DNA of 64,000 bases, from contig NZ_CP127294.1 of assembly GCF_030285625.1 (NCBI RefSeq), forward strand, positions 6,170,001-6,234,000, written 5' to 3'. Source of the stretch: Amycolatopsis sp. 2-15. GTDB lineage: Bacteria > Actinomycetota > Actinomycetes > Mycobacteriales > Pseudonocardiaceae. Below, one piece after another: positions 45,688-54,163 of this stretch (the first letter of the stretch is position 1; every line of letters starts with the position of its first letter). The notes below the pieces were generated by a model that was not told the DNA's origin, searched no databases, and saw only the letters and a program-made list of their open reading frames with translations. A program made the translations under genes and the position numbers.

Positions 45688-46470
45688 ATGCCGGACAACA
45701 ACGGGAAAATGTTTGCCGACCAGGTGGCCGACGTGCTGGGTGCGCTGCCCGGGGTCGAGGCGGTCGCGCTGGGCGGGTCACGCGCCCAGGGCAGCGCCGG
45801 CCCGGACAGCGACTGGGACGTGGCGGTCTATTACCGCGGCGCGTTCGACCCCGGCGACCTGCGCGCGCTCGGCTACCCCGGCGAGGTGTCGGAGCTCGGC
45901 GAGTGGGGCGGCGGCGTGTTCAACGGCGGCGCGTGGCTCACGATCGACGGCCGGCGCGTCGACGTCCACTACCGCGACCTGGATTCCGTGGAGCACGAGG
46001 TGGCCGAGGCGCGGGCCGGGCGGTTCCACTGGGAGCCGCTCGCGTTCCACCTCGCCGGCATCCCGAGCTACCTCGTCGTAGCCGAGCTGGCGATCAACAA
46101 GGTGCTGCGCGGCACCCTGCCGCGCCCGGAGTACCCGCCGGCGCTGCAGGAGAGCGCGCCGGAGTTCTGGCGCGCCTCGGCGGAGCAGACGCTCGGCTAC
46201 GCGAAGAGCGCGCACGTCGAGCGCGGGCACACCACCGAGACCGCGGCGTCGGTCGGCATCGCGGCGCTGCAGACCGCGCACGCCGTGCTCGCCGCGCGGG
46301 GCGAGTGGGTCACGAACGAGAAGACCCTCATCGAGCGCGCCGGGCTGCGCGGGATCGACGACGTGCTCGGCGGCCTCGTCCACGACCTCGAAGGCGCCTT
46401 CGCCACGGCCGTCGCGCTGCTGCGCGCGGCCCGCTGGCAGTCGAACGAAGTGGCTAGTGTCGACAGTTGA
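45688..46470 (+). CDS. Nucleotidyltransferase-domain protein
   Basis: The 260-residue protein has a minimal nucleotidyltransferase motif: VALGGSRAQGSAGPDSDWDVAVYY (GSx10DxD) and a third acidic residue in RRVDVHYRDLD. The C-terminal half is helical (EFWRASAEQTLGYAKSAHVERGHT), resembling HEPN-like substrate domains. It may adenylylate a small molecule or protein; aminoglycoside-type activity is possible but not shown. Divergent from the PLC gene by 79 bases. Confidence 0.82.
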   Translation: MPDNNGKMFADQVADVLGALPGVEAVALGGSRAQGSAGPDSDWDVAVYYRGAFDPGDLRALGYPGEVSELGEWGGGVFNGGAWLTIDGRRVDVHYRDLDSVEHEVAEARAGRFHWEPLAFHLAGIPSYLVVAELAINKVLRGTLPRPEYPPALQESAPEFWRASAEQTLGYAKSAHVERGHTTETAASVGIAALQTAHAVLAARGEWVTNEKTLIERAGLRGIDDVLGGLVHDLEGAFATAVALLRAARWQSNEVASVDS

Positions 46471-46703
46471 AGCCTCGCCGCCAATGACACCTCGATAACG
46501 GGCCGATCCGTACCGAGGGGAATCGACGAGCCGCTTCGCTTGCGTGACCAGGAATTTTCCTTGCTGGGGAAGATCTTTTTCTCGCTCGATCATGGCGATC
46601 GTCTCACTGCGACCCTTGACACAGCCTGGGCTGGGGCAGAGACTCTCCCGAAGTGTCGACACCTTGCGAATAGCAGTGCAGCCATCAGCAAGGAGGAGCA
46701 GTA

Positions 46704-46751
46704 GTGAGCAACCCAGAAGTCCGACCGGTTGGGGTGGCGGTCGGCCGATGA
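46704..46751 (+). CDS. Short leader peptide upstream of the ABC importer
   Basis: A GTG-initiated 15-residue frame (MSNPEVRPVGVAVGR) has a strong AGGAGGAG site five bases upstream. Its TGA overlaps the ATG of the ABC ATPase gene (ATGA at 46748), which itself has no good ribosome-binding site. This suggests translational coupling of the transporter to a small upstream frame. It has no cysteine, so it does not match the known cysteine attenuators. Confidence 0.5.
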   Translation: MSNPEVRPVGVAVGR

Positions 46752-47701
46752 CCTCGTCGAATGTATGTCTGGACGCGCGTGACCTGTTGCTGGGCCACAA
46801 GGCCCGGCGCGGCAACGCGTTCTCCACGGCGGTCCTCGACCTCAACCTCCAGATCATGGACGAGGAGTTCGTGGTCATCGTCGGACCCAGCGGGTGCGGC
46901 AAGACCACGTTCCTCGAAGCCGTCGCCGGGCTGGTCCCGGTCGCCGGCGGTGCGCTCGAGGTGGGCGGCAAGGCCGTCAAGGGACCCGGCCCCGAACGAT
47001 CGCTGGTGTTCCAGCACGCCTCGCTCTACCCGTGGCGGACGGTGCTGGACAACGTCCTCTTCGGACCGCAGGTGCAGGGCCGGCTCACGCGGGAGGTCCG
47101 CGCCCGGGCCGAGGAGCTGCTGGAGATCGTGGGCCTGTCCCACGTCGCCGGCAAGTACCCGCACGAGCTGTCCGGCGGCATGAAGCAGCGTGTGAACCTC
47201 GCGCGGGCCCTGGCCACCGACCCCACCCTGCTGCTGCTCGACGAGCCCTTCGGTGCGCTCGACGCGCAGACGCGCGAGAACCTGCAGGACGAGCTCCTGC
47301 GCATCTGGCAGGCGGACACCGTCAGCGCCAAGAAGACCGCGATGTTCGTGACCCACGATGTGAACGAGGCGGTGCTGCTGGCCGACCGCGTGCTCGTGTT
47401 CTCCCCGTCCCCGGCCCGGGTCGCCCTCGAGGTCAAGATCGACGCGCCCCGCCCGCGGGACGCGGCCTGGCGGCGCAGCTCCGAGTTCCTCGCCTACGGC
47501 GACCAGATCCTCGAGGCGCTGCACCACAAGCCGGCCGAGAAGACCGAAACCCCAGCCCCTGCCCCGGAATCCGCAGCTTCGGAAGACTCAGCGAGGAACC
47601 ATGACAACGGCGTCAACTCTGACCAGGCCGCCGAGCACGCCCGGGCCGGCCGCGGCAGCGCAGTCCAGGGGACTGTCCGCCTGGGTACAGCGCAGGCGTA
47701 G
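46748..47701 (+). CDS. ABC transporter ATP-binding protein (NitT/TauT type)
   Basis: A full ABC ATPase: Walker A GPSGCGKTT, Q-loop FQHASLYPWRTV, signature LSGGMKQR, Walker B LLLLDEPFGALD, H-loop FVTHDVNEA. This is the nitrate/sulfonate/taurine-type importer family that works with the permease and SBP genes following. The C-terminal 60 residues are unusual and extend 101 bases into the permease gene. In the +1 frame a stop would form an ATGA overlap at 47601, so a late frameshift is possible. Confidence 0.9.
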   Translation: MTSSNVCLDARDLLLGHKARRGNAFSTAVLDLNLQIMDEEFVVIVGPSGCGKTTFLEAVAGLVPVAGGALEVGGKAVKGPGPERSLVFQHASLYPWRTVLDNVLFGPQVQGRLTREVRARAEELLEIVGLSHVAGKYPHELSGGMKQRVNLARALATDPTLLLLDEPFGALDAQTRENLQDELLRIWQADTVSAKKTAMFVTHDVNEAVLLADRVLVFSPSPARVALEVKIDAPRPRDAAWRRSSEFLAYGDQILEALHHKPAEKTETPAPAPESAASEDSARNHDNGVNSDQAAEHARAGRGSAVQGTVRLGTAQA

Positions 47702-48443
47702 CGGCCTGCTCGGCGCGGCCGGGCTCGTCATCGTTCTGGTGCTGTGGCAGGTGTGCACCGCCACCGGGCTCGTGGACGTCTCCTTCAGCAGCAGCCCGAC
47801 GCGCATCGTCGGGTCCGAGATCGACCTGTTCGGCTCGGGCGACATCTGGCCCGCGCTCGGCGCGACCGGTCTCGAGCTCCTGTGGGGCCTGCTGATCACG
47901 TTCGTGGTCGGCATCCCGGTCGGGCTCGTGCTGGGCCGCAGCAAGATCCTGCACGACATGACCGAGCCGATGGTCAACATCCTCTACTCCGTGCCGTACG
48001 TGATGTTCCTGCCGATCATCATCTTCTGGTTCGGCATCGGCGACGTCTCGCGCATCCTGGTGATCATCTGGGCCGCGATCCTGCCGCTCATCATCAACAT
48101 CACCGCGGGCGTGCGGAACCTCGACAGCGACTACACCCGCGTGGCCACGGTGTTCTGCACGCCGCGGCTGCGGTTCTTCTACGCCATCGCGCTGCCCGCG
48201 ACGCTGCCGTACATCCTCGCCGGTGTGCGCCTCGCGGTCGGCCGCGCGCTGGTCGGCGCGATCGTCGCGGAGCTGTTCCTCGCGAGCCAGGGCCTCGGGT
48301 ACTTCGTCCAGACCCAGACCTCGAACTTCAACATGGACAACGCCATGGCCGGCATCGTCATCCTCGCCGTCGTCGCACTGCTGCTCAACGGCGCCGTGCG
48401 GATGATCGAACGCCGCTTCACCCACTGGGCAGGTTCGCAGTGA
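47601..48443 (+). CDS. ABC transporter permease (NitT/TauT type)
   Basis: The 280-residue protein has six membrane segments and the BPD_transp_1 EAA-like loop (DYTRVATVFCTPRLRFFYAIALPATLPYILAGVRLAVGRALVGAIVAELFLASQGLGYFV). The ATG at 47601 is preceded by GAGGAACC. It pairs with the ATPase and the lipoprotein SBP for uptake of a small organic anion or aromatic precursor. Confidence 0.92.
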   Translation: MTTASTLTRPPSTPGPAAAAQSRGLSAWVQRRRSGLLGAAGLVIVLVLWQVCTATGLVDVSFSSSPTRIVGSEIDLFGSGDIWPALGATGLELLWGLLITFVVGIPVGLVLGRSKILHDMTEPMVNILYSVPYVMFLPIIIFWFGIGDVSRILVIIWAAILPLIINITAGVRNLDSDYTRVATVFCTPRLRFFYAIALPATLPYILAGVRLAVGRALVGAIVAELFLASQGLGYFVQTQTSNFNMDNAMAGIVILAVVALLLNGAVRMIERRFTHWAGSQ

Positions 48444-49423
48444 ACAAGAAGATCATCTCGGCGGTCGCGACCGCCGCGGCGCTGGCGCTCGTCCTCACCG
48501 GCTGTGCCGGCAAGGGCGTCGGCACCGCCCCCGTCAAGGCCGACGCCAACGGAGCCCTGCCGATCACCATCGGCTACACCGCGCTGGGCGCGGGTTACTC
48601 CGACCTGTACGTGGCGCAGGACGAAGGCATTTTCGCCAAGCACGGCCTCAAGGTCACGCTCAACCGGCTCAACGACAGCTCGCAGCTCGTGGCCGCGCTG
48701 TCGAGCAACAGCGTGAACATCGGGGTCGGCGTCGCGGCGGACTCCGCCGCCGCGATCATGAAGGGCTCCGACCTCAAGTACGTCGCGATGTCCGAGCCGC
48801 ACTACAACCTCGAGATGTGGGCCAGCCCCGACGTCAAGACGATCAAGGACCTCAAGGGCAAGAAGGTCGCGATCTCCTCGCCGGGGTCGCAGAGCGACTT
48901 CGGGCTGACGGACCTGCTCGAGGCCAACGGCATGAAGCGCGAGGACGTGCAGGCGGTGTTCGTGAAGAGCGTGCCCGCCGAGGTCGCGGCGCTCGGCAGC
49001 GGTGCGGTCTCCGCGCTGCTGACCCAGCCGCCGAACGGCACGCAGAGCCGGGAGAAGGGCGCACACCGCCTGGCTTCGCTGGCTGACCTGCAGTTCCCGC
49101 TCGGCGCGTACACCGTGCAGAGCAAGTTCCTCCAGAACAACCGCGAAGCGGTGAAGCGGTTCTACGCCGCTGAAGCCGAGTCGTTGCAGTACCTGCGCTC
49201 GCACAAGCCCGAGACCGTGAAGGCGATCAAGAAGTACAGCGGGGTGCAGAGCGACGACCTGGCCAACTACGCGTACGACTTCTTCCTCACCGTGTGGTCG
49301 CAGACCCCGGAGGTGGACCCCAAGGTGATCAAGCAGGCGTTCGACGAAGCGGCGCACAACGCGAAGTCGACTCCGCCCGCGGACGTCACGAAGTACATCG
49401 ACAGCACGCTGGCGGCGGCATGA
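48440..49423 (+). CDS. ABC transporter substrate-binding lipoprotein (NMT1/SsuA type)
   Basis: The 327-residue protein has a lipoprotein signal (lipobox LVLTGCAG, Cys22) and an NMT1-type fold: ITIGYTALGAGYSDLYVAQDEGIFAKHGLKVTL, VGVAADSAAAIMKGSDLKYVA, KDLKGKKVAISSPGSQSDFGLTDLL. It delivers the ligand to the permease. Its GTG overlaps the permease stop (GTGA) and its stop overlaps the next ATG, so it is coupled on both sides. The ligand is unknown; the SBP family takes sulfonates, aromatic acids and pyrimidines. Confidence 0.92.
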   Translation: MNKKIISAVATAAALALVLTGCAGKGVGTAPVKADANGALPITIGYTALGAGYSDLYVAQDEGIFAKHGLKVTLNRLNDSSQLVAALSSNSVNIGVGVAADSAAAIMKGSDLKYVAMSEPHYNLEMWASPDVKTIKDLKGKKVAISSPGSQSDFGLTDLLEANGMKREDVQAVFVKSVPAEVAALGSGAVSALLTQPPNGTQSREKGAHRLASLADLQFPLGAYTVQSKFLQNNREAVKRFYAAEAESLQYLRSHKPETVKAIKKYSGVQSDDLANYAYDFFLTVWSQTPEVDPKVIKQAFDEAAHNAKSTPPADVTKYIDSTLAAA

Positions 49424-50151
49424 CCGTGCCGAAGACCGCCGACGCCGTGTTCGAGGACGGTTGGGCGCCTTACCTGACCGAGCGCGACCGAGCTGTACTT
49501 TCGGCCACGTCGTGGGCGAAGCAGGCGCCGTTCGGCCTCGGCTCGCGCCCGCTCGTGGTCGCCGTCGACCTCTACTACGCCGCGCTCGGCCTGCCGCGCG
49601 CCGGCATCGTGGAGTCGGTCGCGGACTGGCCCAGCTCGTGCGGGGACGCCGGCTGGGAGGTCGTCGACCGCACCGCACCGTTCCTGCGGGCGGCTCGCGA
49701 CGCCGGCGTGCGCGTGGCGTACTTCCACGCCACACCACCGGAATACGGGCGGTGGAACCGCAAACCGGCTCCGGCGCTCGCGCCGAAGCCACGCGCGGTG
49801 GACGGCAACGCCATCGTCGCCGAGGTGGCCCCGGCCGACGGTGACATCGTGCTGCAGAAGATCGGACCGAGCTGCTTTTTCGAGACCCCGCTCGACACCA
49901 TCCTCCGGGCGGGGGGCTACGACACGCTGCTCGTGGTCGGTGAGGCCACCAGCGGCTGCGTGCGCTCGACCGTGGTCGACGCGTGCAGTCGCGGGTATCG
50001 CGTGGGCGTGGTCGGCGACCTGTGCTTCGACCGGTTCGAGGCGTCGCACTGGGTGAGCCTGTTCGACCTCAACCAGAAGTACGCCGACGTGATCACCGCC
50101 CGAGCGGCCACCGAGTACTTCCAGGCCGACACGCGACGAGGAGCAGCATGA
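49420..50151 (+). CDS. Isochorismatase-family cysteine hydrolase
   Basis: The 243-residue protein has the family triad: Asp in LVVAVDLYYAALG, Lys in VLQKIGPSCFFETPL, Cys in GEATSGCVRSTVVDACSRGYRV. Such enzymes hydrolyse amides including maleamate, N-carbamoylsarcosine and ureidoacrylate. Its place between the SBP and UbiD genes suggests it releases ammonia or CO2 during ring breakdown. Overlaps both neighbours by ATGA. Confidence 0.9.
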   Translation: MTVPKTADAVFEDGWAPYLTERDRAVLSATSWAKQAPFGLGSRPLVVAVDLYYAALGLPRAGIVESVADWPSSCGDAGWEVVDRTAPFLRAARDAGVRVAYFHATPPEYGRWNRKPAPALAPKPRAVDGNAIVAEVAPADGDIVLQKIGPSCFFETPLDTILRAGGYDTLLVVGEATSGCVRSTVVDACSRGYRVGVVGDLCFDRFEASHWVSLFDLNQKYADVITARAATEYFQADTRRGAA

Positions 50152-51584
50152 ACGACACCGGTCCCGACCTGCGGCGCTGGCTCGCCGAAGCCGAGCGCGA
50201 AGGCGAGGTCCAGCCGATCGAGGGCGCCCACTGGGAGCTGGAGATCGGCGCGCTCTCGCAGGTCAACTACCGGCGCAGCAAGCCGAAGGCGATGCTGTTC
50301 GACTCCATCAAGGACTACTCCGCGGGCTCGCGCGTGCTGTCCGGTTCGGTCAGCAACCCGCGGCTGCTCGGCTCCGTGCTCGGTCTCGGCTGGGACAACA
50401 CCGACGAGGACCTCATGGAGACCCTCGCGGTCAAGCCGGGCCAGTGGGCGGCCAACGCCGCCGAGTTCCGCGCGGTCACGGTGACCGACGGCCCGCTGCT
50501 GTCCCATGTGGACGACAAGCCGGACCTGCTGAAGTTCCCCGTGCCGCGCTGGCACGAGGGTGACGGCGGGCGCTACATCGGCACGGGCTGCGCCGTGGTC
50601 ACGCGCGACTACGACACCGGCCGGATCAACCTCGGCGCCTACCGCATGCAGGTGCAGGACGAGGGCCGCTCGGCGACCGTGAACATCGAGGCGGGCAAAC
50701 ACGGCGCGCAGCACCTGCGCCGCTGGTTCGAGGCCGAGGGCCGCGCGCCCATCGCCGCGTCGCTCGGCCACCACCCGGCCTACCTGGTGGCGGCGGGCGT
50801 CGAGGTGCCCGGCGACGTGTCGGAGTACGACTACGTCGGGGCCATGACCGGCTCACCGGTGCGCACGATCGCGGGCCTGGCCACGGGGCTGCCGCTGCCG
50901 CACGACGCGGAGATCGCGATCGAGGGCTGGGTGCGCCCGGCCGACACGCGCCCGGAGGGGCCGTTCGGCGAGTGGACCGGGTACTACTCCGGGTCGAAGG
51001 ACCCGATCCTCGCGATCGACATCGAGAAGGTCTACTACCGCGACGACCCGATCCTGCTCGGGGCGCCTCCGGGCAAGCCGCCGCACGACTACTCGTACAT
51101 GCGCACCGTGATGAAGTCCGCGATCATCACCGACTCGCTGCGCAAGACCGGGCTGCCCGGCGTGCGCGGGGTGTGGGCGCACGAGGCCGGTGGTGGGCGT
51201 TCGCTGCTGATCGTGGCGATCGAGCAGAAGTACCCGGGGCACGCGCGCCAGGCCGCGTACCTCACGGCGCAGCTGCCGAACGCCGCGTACATGAACCGCT
51301 TCACGGTGGTGGTGGACCACGACGTGAACCCGCGCGACCTCGGCGAGGTCGTGTGGGCGATGTGCGGGCGCACCAACCCCGAGCTCGACATCGAGGTCAT
51401 GAAGCGGACGTGGGGTAGCCGCGTCGACCCGCTGACGCTGCCGGGCGAGATCGCGTTCAACAGCCGCGCGGTGATCGACGCGTGCCGGCCGTTCGAGCGG
51501 CTCGCGGACTTCCCGGCGGTGGCCGAGTCGACCGAGGACCTGGTCGCTTCGGTGACCAGGCGCTGGCCCGAGGTGCTCGGCTAG
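50148..51584 (+). CDS. UbiD-family prenylated-FMN decarboxylase
   Basis: The 478-residue protein has UbiD hallmarks: NLGAYRMQVQDEGRSATVNIEAGKHGAQHLRRW, GHHPAYLVAAG, EGPFGEWTGYYSG (prFMN region with conserved Glu/Arg), and FTVVVDHDVNPRDLGEVVWAMCGRTNP. UbiD enzymes reversibly decarboxylate unsaturated or aromatic acids; a dedicated UbiX (54164-54784) makes the prFMN cofactor. Substrate candidates include furoate, pyrrole-carboxylate and hydroxybenzoates; none can be fixed. Confidence 0.93.
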   Translation: MNDTGPDLRRWLAEAEREGEVQPIEGAHWELEIGALSQVNYRRSKPKAMLFDSIKDYSAGSRVLSGSVSNPRLLGSVLGLGWDNTDEDLMETLAVKPGQWAANAAEFRAVTVTDGPLLSHVDDKPDLLKFPVPRWHEGDGGRYIGTGCAVVTRDYDTGRINLGAYRMQVQDEGRSATVNIEAGKHGAQHLRRWFEAEGRAPIAASLGHHPAYLVAAGVEVPGDVSEYDYVGAMTGSPVRTIAGLATGLPLPHDAEIAIEGWVRPADTRPEGPFGEWTGYYSGSKDPILAIDIEKVYYRDDPILLGAPPGKPPHDYSYMRTVMKSAIITDSLRKTGLPGVRGVWAHEAGGGRSLLIVAIEQKYPGHARQAAYLTAQLPNAAYMNRFTVVVDHDVNPRDLGEVVWAMCGRTNPELDIEVMKRTWGSRVDPLTLPGEIAFNSRAVIDACRPFERLADFPAVAESTEDLVASVTRRWPEVLG

Positions 51585-52288
51585 TGACCGACGCGGGCGT
51601 CGAGGACCTGCGGAAGGAGCTGTTGTTCAGCGCGTTGCGCGGGTCCGACGGCGACTCGTCGCTCGCGTTCACGATCTTCCGCGAGCTCGCCACGAGCATC
51701 GTGGAGGGCAGGCTCCGGCCCGGCCACGAGGTCAACTCGGCCGAGCTGGCCCGGCGGTTCAGCACCTCCCGCACCCCGGTGCGGGAGGCGCTGCTCCTGC
51801 TGGAACGGGAGTCGCTGGTGATCGTGCCGCCGCGGCGGCGGCCGTACGTCTCGCCGGTGGACATGCGGCAGGTGCGGGAGATCTACGAGATCCGGGGCAG
51901 CCTCTACGGGCTGGTCAGCGAGCTCGTGGTCGCTCGCGCCACGGACGAGGAGATCGACGGCCTGCGCGGCTGGCAGAAGGTGCTGGCCGACGACGCCGAA
52001 CGCGGCGACGTCCACGGCTACTTCTGGCACAACGTCGGGTTCCGCAACGCCGAGGCGAGCCTCTCGCAGAACGGCGAGCTGCAGCGGCGGCTGAGCTCGC
52101 TGGGCCTGCAGATGCACCGCTTCCGGCACCTGAGCCTGTCGCTGCCGGGCCGGCTGCTGCACTCGGTCGCCGACCACGAGCGCCTCGTCAACGCCTACGC
52201 CGACCGCGACGCGCCGCTCGCCGCCGCGGTCAGCCGTTCGCTGGTGCTGCGGGGTTACCGGGCGATCGAACGGTCCGGTCAGGTGTAG
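51584..52288 (+). CDS. GntR-family regulator with FCD-like domain (paralogue 1)
   Basis: The 234-residue protein has a GntR helix-turn-helix (LAFTIFRELATSIVEGRLRPGHEVNSAELARRFSTSRTPVREALLLLERESLVIVPPRRRPYV) and a C-terminal FCD-type helical domain (EIYEIRGSLYGLVSELVVARA). It starts at a GTG sharing one base with the UbiD stop. It is strikingly similar to the convergent GntR gene at 52473: both contain DDAERGDV, YFWHNV, LSLPGRL and DRDAPLA. It probably controls this operon. Confidence 0.9.
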   Translation: MTDAGVEDLRKELLFSALRGSDGDSSLAFTIFRELATSIVEGRLRPGHEVNSAELARRFSTSRTPVREALLLLERESLVIVPPRRRPYVSPVDMRQVREIYEIRGSLYGLVSELVVARATDEEIDGLRGWQKVLADDAERGDVHGYFWHNVGFRNAEASLSQNGELQRRLSSLGLQMHRFRHLSLSLPGRLLHSVADHERLVNAYADRDAPLAAAVSRSLVLRGYRAIERSGQV

Positions 52289-52350
52289 GCCCTGGTTGGC
52301 TCGGTCGCGTTGGTTGCCTGGCTTCCCGGCCGGGCGCGCGTAACCGCCGT

Positions 52351-52381
52351 CTGTGCGCGCGAGGCCCCGACCCGCGCACAG
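52351..52381. terminator. Convergent hairpin between the two GntR genes
   Basis: CTGTGCGCG (52351-52359) pairs with 52373-52381 around a 13-base loop; outer bases pair partly as well. It lies in the 184-base gap where both operons end, and should terminate both. Confidence 0.7.
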
Positions 52382-52472
52382 GCGCCGGTCACCCGCGTCC
52401 GGCCGGCTCGGCCTCGCCCGGAACCTCCGGCTCCGTGGCCGTGGCGCACCATACAGGGCGGACGGGCGGGAG

Positions 52473-53222
52473 TCAGGAGTCGAGGGGGCCGGGGGAGCGC
52501 TCGACCTGCAGGCCGGACCAGCCGGACTCCTCGATCGCCTGCAGCCCGGCCGTGATGATGGACTTCGTGAGCGCCACGGCCAGCGGGGCGTCGCGGTCGC
52601 GGTAGGCCTCCAGGAGCCGCTCGTGGTCGTCCACGGAGCGGGTGAGGCGGCCGGGCAGCGAGAGGCTCACGTGGCGCAGCTGGAGCGTGCGCAGGCCCAG
52701 GGAGCCGAGCAGGCGGGTGAGCTGGTGGTTGCCCGCGACCTCCGCCTCGGCCTGGCGGAAGGTGACGTTGTGCCAGAAGTAGTCGTCCACGTCGCCGCGT
52801 TCGGCGTCGTCGCGCAGGTGGGCCTGCCACTTGTCCAGCACGTCGAGCGCGCTGTCGGGGGCGTTGCGCACGATCAGCTCGCTGACCAGGCCGTGCAGGC
52901 TCGCGCGGATCTCGTACATCTCACGCGCCTGGCTCAGCGTCACCGGGGCTACGCGGGGGCGCCGGCGGGCGGGGATGTCCACGAGGCCTTCGCGCTGCAG
53001 CGTCAGCAGCGCTTCGCGCACGGGCGTGCGGCTGCTGGTGTAGCGGCGGGCGAGCTCGACGGAGTTCACGTCGGCACCCGGCGGCAGGCGGCCGTCGATG
53101 ATCTGCACCGCGAGGTCCTCGACGATGCGGTCCACGAGCGAGATCTCGGTGCGCCCGTCGCGCAGAATGCGGCGCAGGACGTCGGTGCCGGGCCGGTCGC
53201 CGGTTTCGTCCGGCACGGTCAC
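52473..53222 (-). CDS. GntR-family regulator with FCD-like domain (paralogue 2)
   Basis: The 249-residue protein has the same GntR/FCD layout as the convergent paralogue: IVEDLAVQIIDGRLPPGADVNSVELARRYTSSRTPVREALLTLQREGLVDIPARRRPRV, then EMYEIRASLHGLVSELIV, DDAERGDVDDYFWHNVTFRQAEAEV. It is the last gene of the ubiX-lysR-gntR run and overlaps the LysR stop (GTGA). The two GntR copies, one per operon, likely respond to related ligands. Confidence 0.9.
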   Translation of the reverse strand: MTVPDETGDRPGTDVLRRILRDGRTEISLVDRIVEDLAVQIIDGRLPPGADVNSVELARRYTSSRTPVREALLTLQREGLVDIPARRRPRVAPVTLSQAREMYEIRASLHGLVSELIVRNAPDSALDVLDKWQAHLRDDAERGDVDDYFWHNVTFRQAEAEVAGNHQLTRLLGSLGLRTLQLRHVSLSLPGRLTRSVDDHERLLEAYRDRDAPLAVALTKSIITAGLQAIEESGWSGLQVERSPGPLDS

Positions 53223-54127
53223 GGGGTCTCCTCGGGGGTCGTGGCCGCGCGCAGCACGTCGAGCATCTGCTGGGCGGCCGGGGGGTGGCTCGCGTTGAGC
53301 AGCCGGACGGCCGCGATGCGCCGGCGCGGCGCGGGACCGGCGATGTCCACGGCGACGACGTCGGGCCGCAGCGCCACCAGCGCGAGCCGCGGCGCCGCGC
53401 TGATGCCGACGCCCGCCGCCACCAGGCCCTGCGCCGACAGGTAGTCCTCCGTGGCGAAGCCGATGTCCGCTTCGAACCCGGCGAGCCGGCACAGCGTCGT
53501 GAACGCCTCGTCGTACGGCGGGCGGTGGCTGCGCACTACCCAGCTCTCGCCCGCGAGCTCGCGCAGCTCCACTTCGGACTCGCCGGCCACGGGGTGGTCC
53601 ACCGGCACGAGCACGCACAGCGGGTCGTCGGCCAGGTGGATCCACTCGATGTCGGCGGGCACCGAGCGCGGGTCGAAGTCGTAGTCCCAGGCCAGGCCGA
53701 GGTGGATCGAGCCGTCGCGCAGGTTCGCGGGCATGTCGGACGCGTGGGCCGAGCGCAGCACGATCTTCGTGTCCGGGTAGCGCTCCTGGTACGTGCGCAC
53801 CACCCGCGGAATGAGGTCCGCACCGGCGGTCGGGAACGCGCCGAGGCGCACGTAGGACTGCTGCGCCTTGAGGTCGGCCATCTCCTGCTCGATGTTCGCG
53901 ATCGTGCCGAGCAGGCCCGTGCTGCGCTCCGCGAGGATGCGCCCGGAGTCGGTGAGCGCGATGCCGCGCGGGCCGCGGATCATCAACGGCACGCCCAGCT
54001 GCCGTTCCAGCAGTGCCATCTGCTGCGACACGGCGGAATGGGTCATGAACAGGGCTTCGGCGGCCGCGGTGAACGAGCCGCGTTCGGCCACCGCCGAAAA
54101 GATCTGCAGTCGCCGAGCTTCGAGCAC
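53219..54127 (-). CDS. LysR-family transcriptional regulator
   Basis: The 302-residue protein has a LysR helix-turn-helix (EARRLQIFSAVAERGSFTAAAEALFMTHSAVSQQMALLERQLGVPLM) and a type 2 periplasmic-binding effector domain with VRLGAFPTAGADLIPRVVRTYQERYPDT. It lies between ubiX and the second gntR on the minus strand. The candidate T-N11-A site at 54874-54888, in the divergent promoter region, is its expected binding site. GTG start with GGAAAGGA upstream. Confidence 0.9.
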   Translation of the reverse strand: MLEARRLQIFSAVAERGSFTAAAEALFMTHSAVSQQMALLERQLGVPLMIRGPRGIALTDSGRILAERSTGLLGTIANIEQEMADLKAQQSYVRLGAFPTAGADLIPRVVRTYQERYPDTKIVLRSAHASDMPANLRDGSIHLGLAWDYDFDPRSVPADIEWIHLADDPLCVLVPVDHPVAGESEVELRELAGESWVVRSHRPPYDEAFTTLCRLAGFEADIGFATEDYLSAQGLVAAGVGISAAPRLALVALRPDVVAVDIAGPAPRRRIAAVRLLNASHPPAAQQMLDVLRAATTPEETP

Positions 54128-54163
54128 TCGAGTCCTTTCCCGGCCGTTCGCGCGGTCCCGCCG

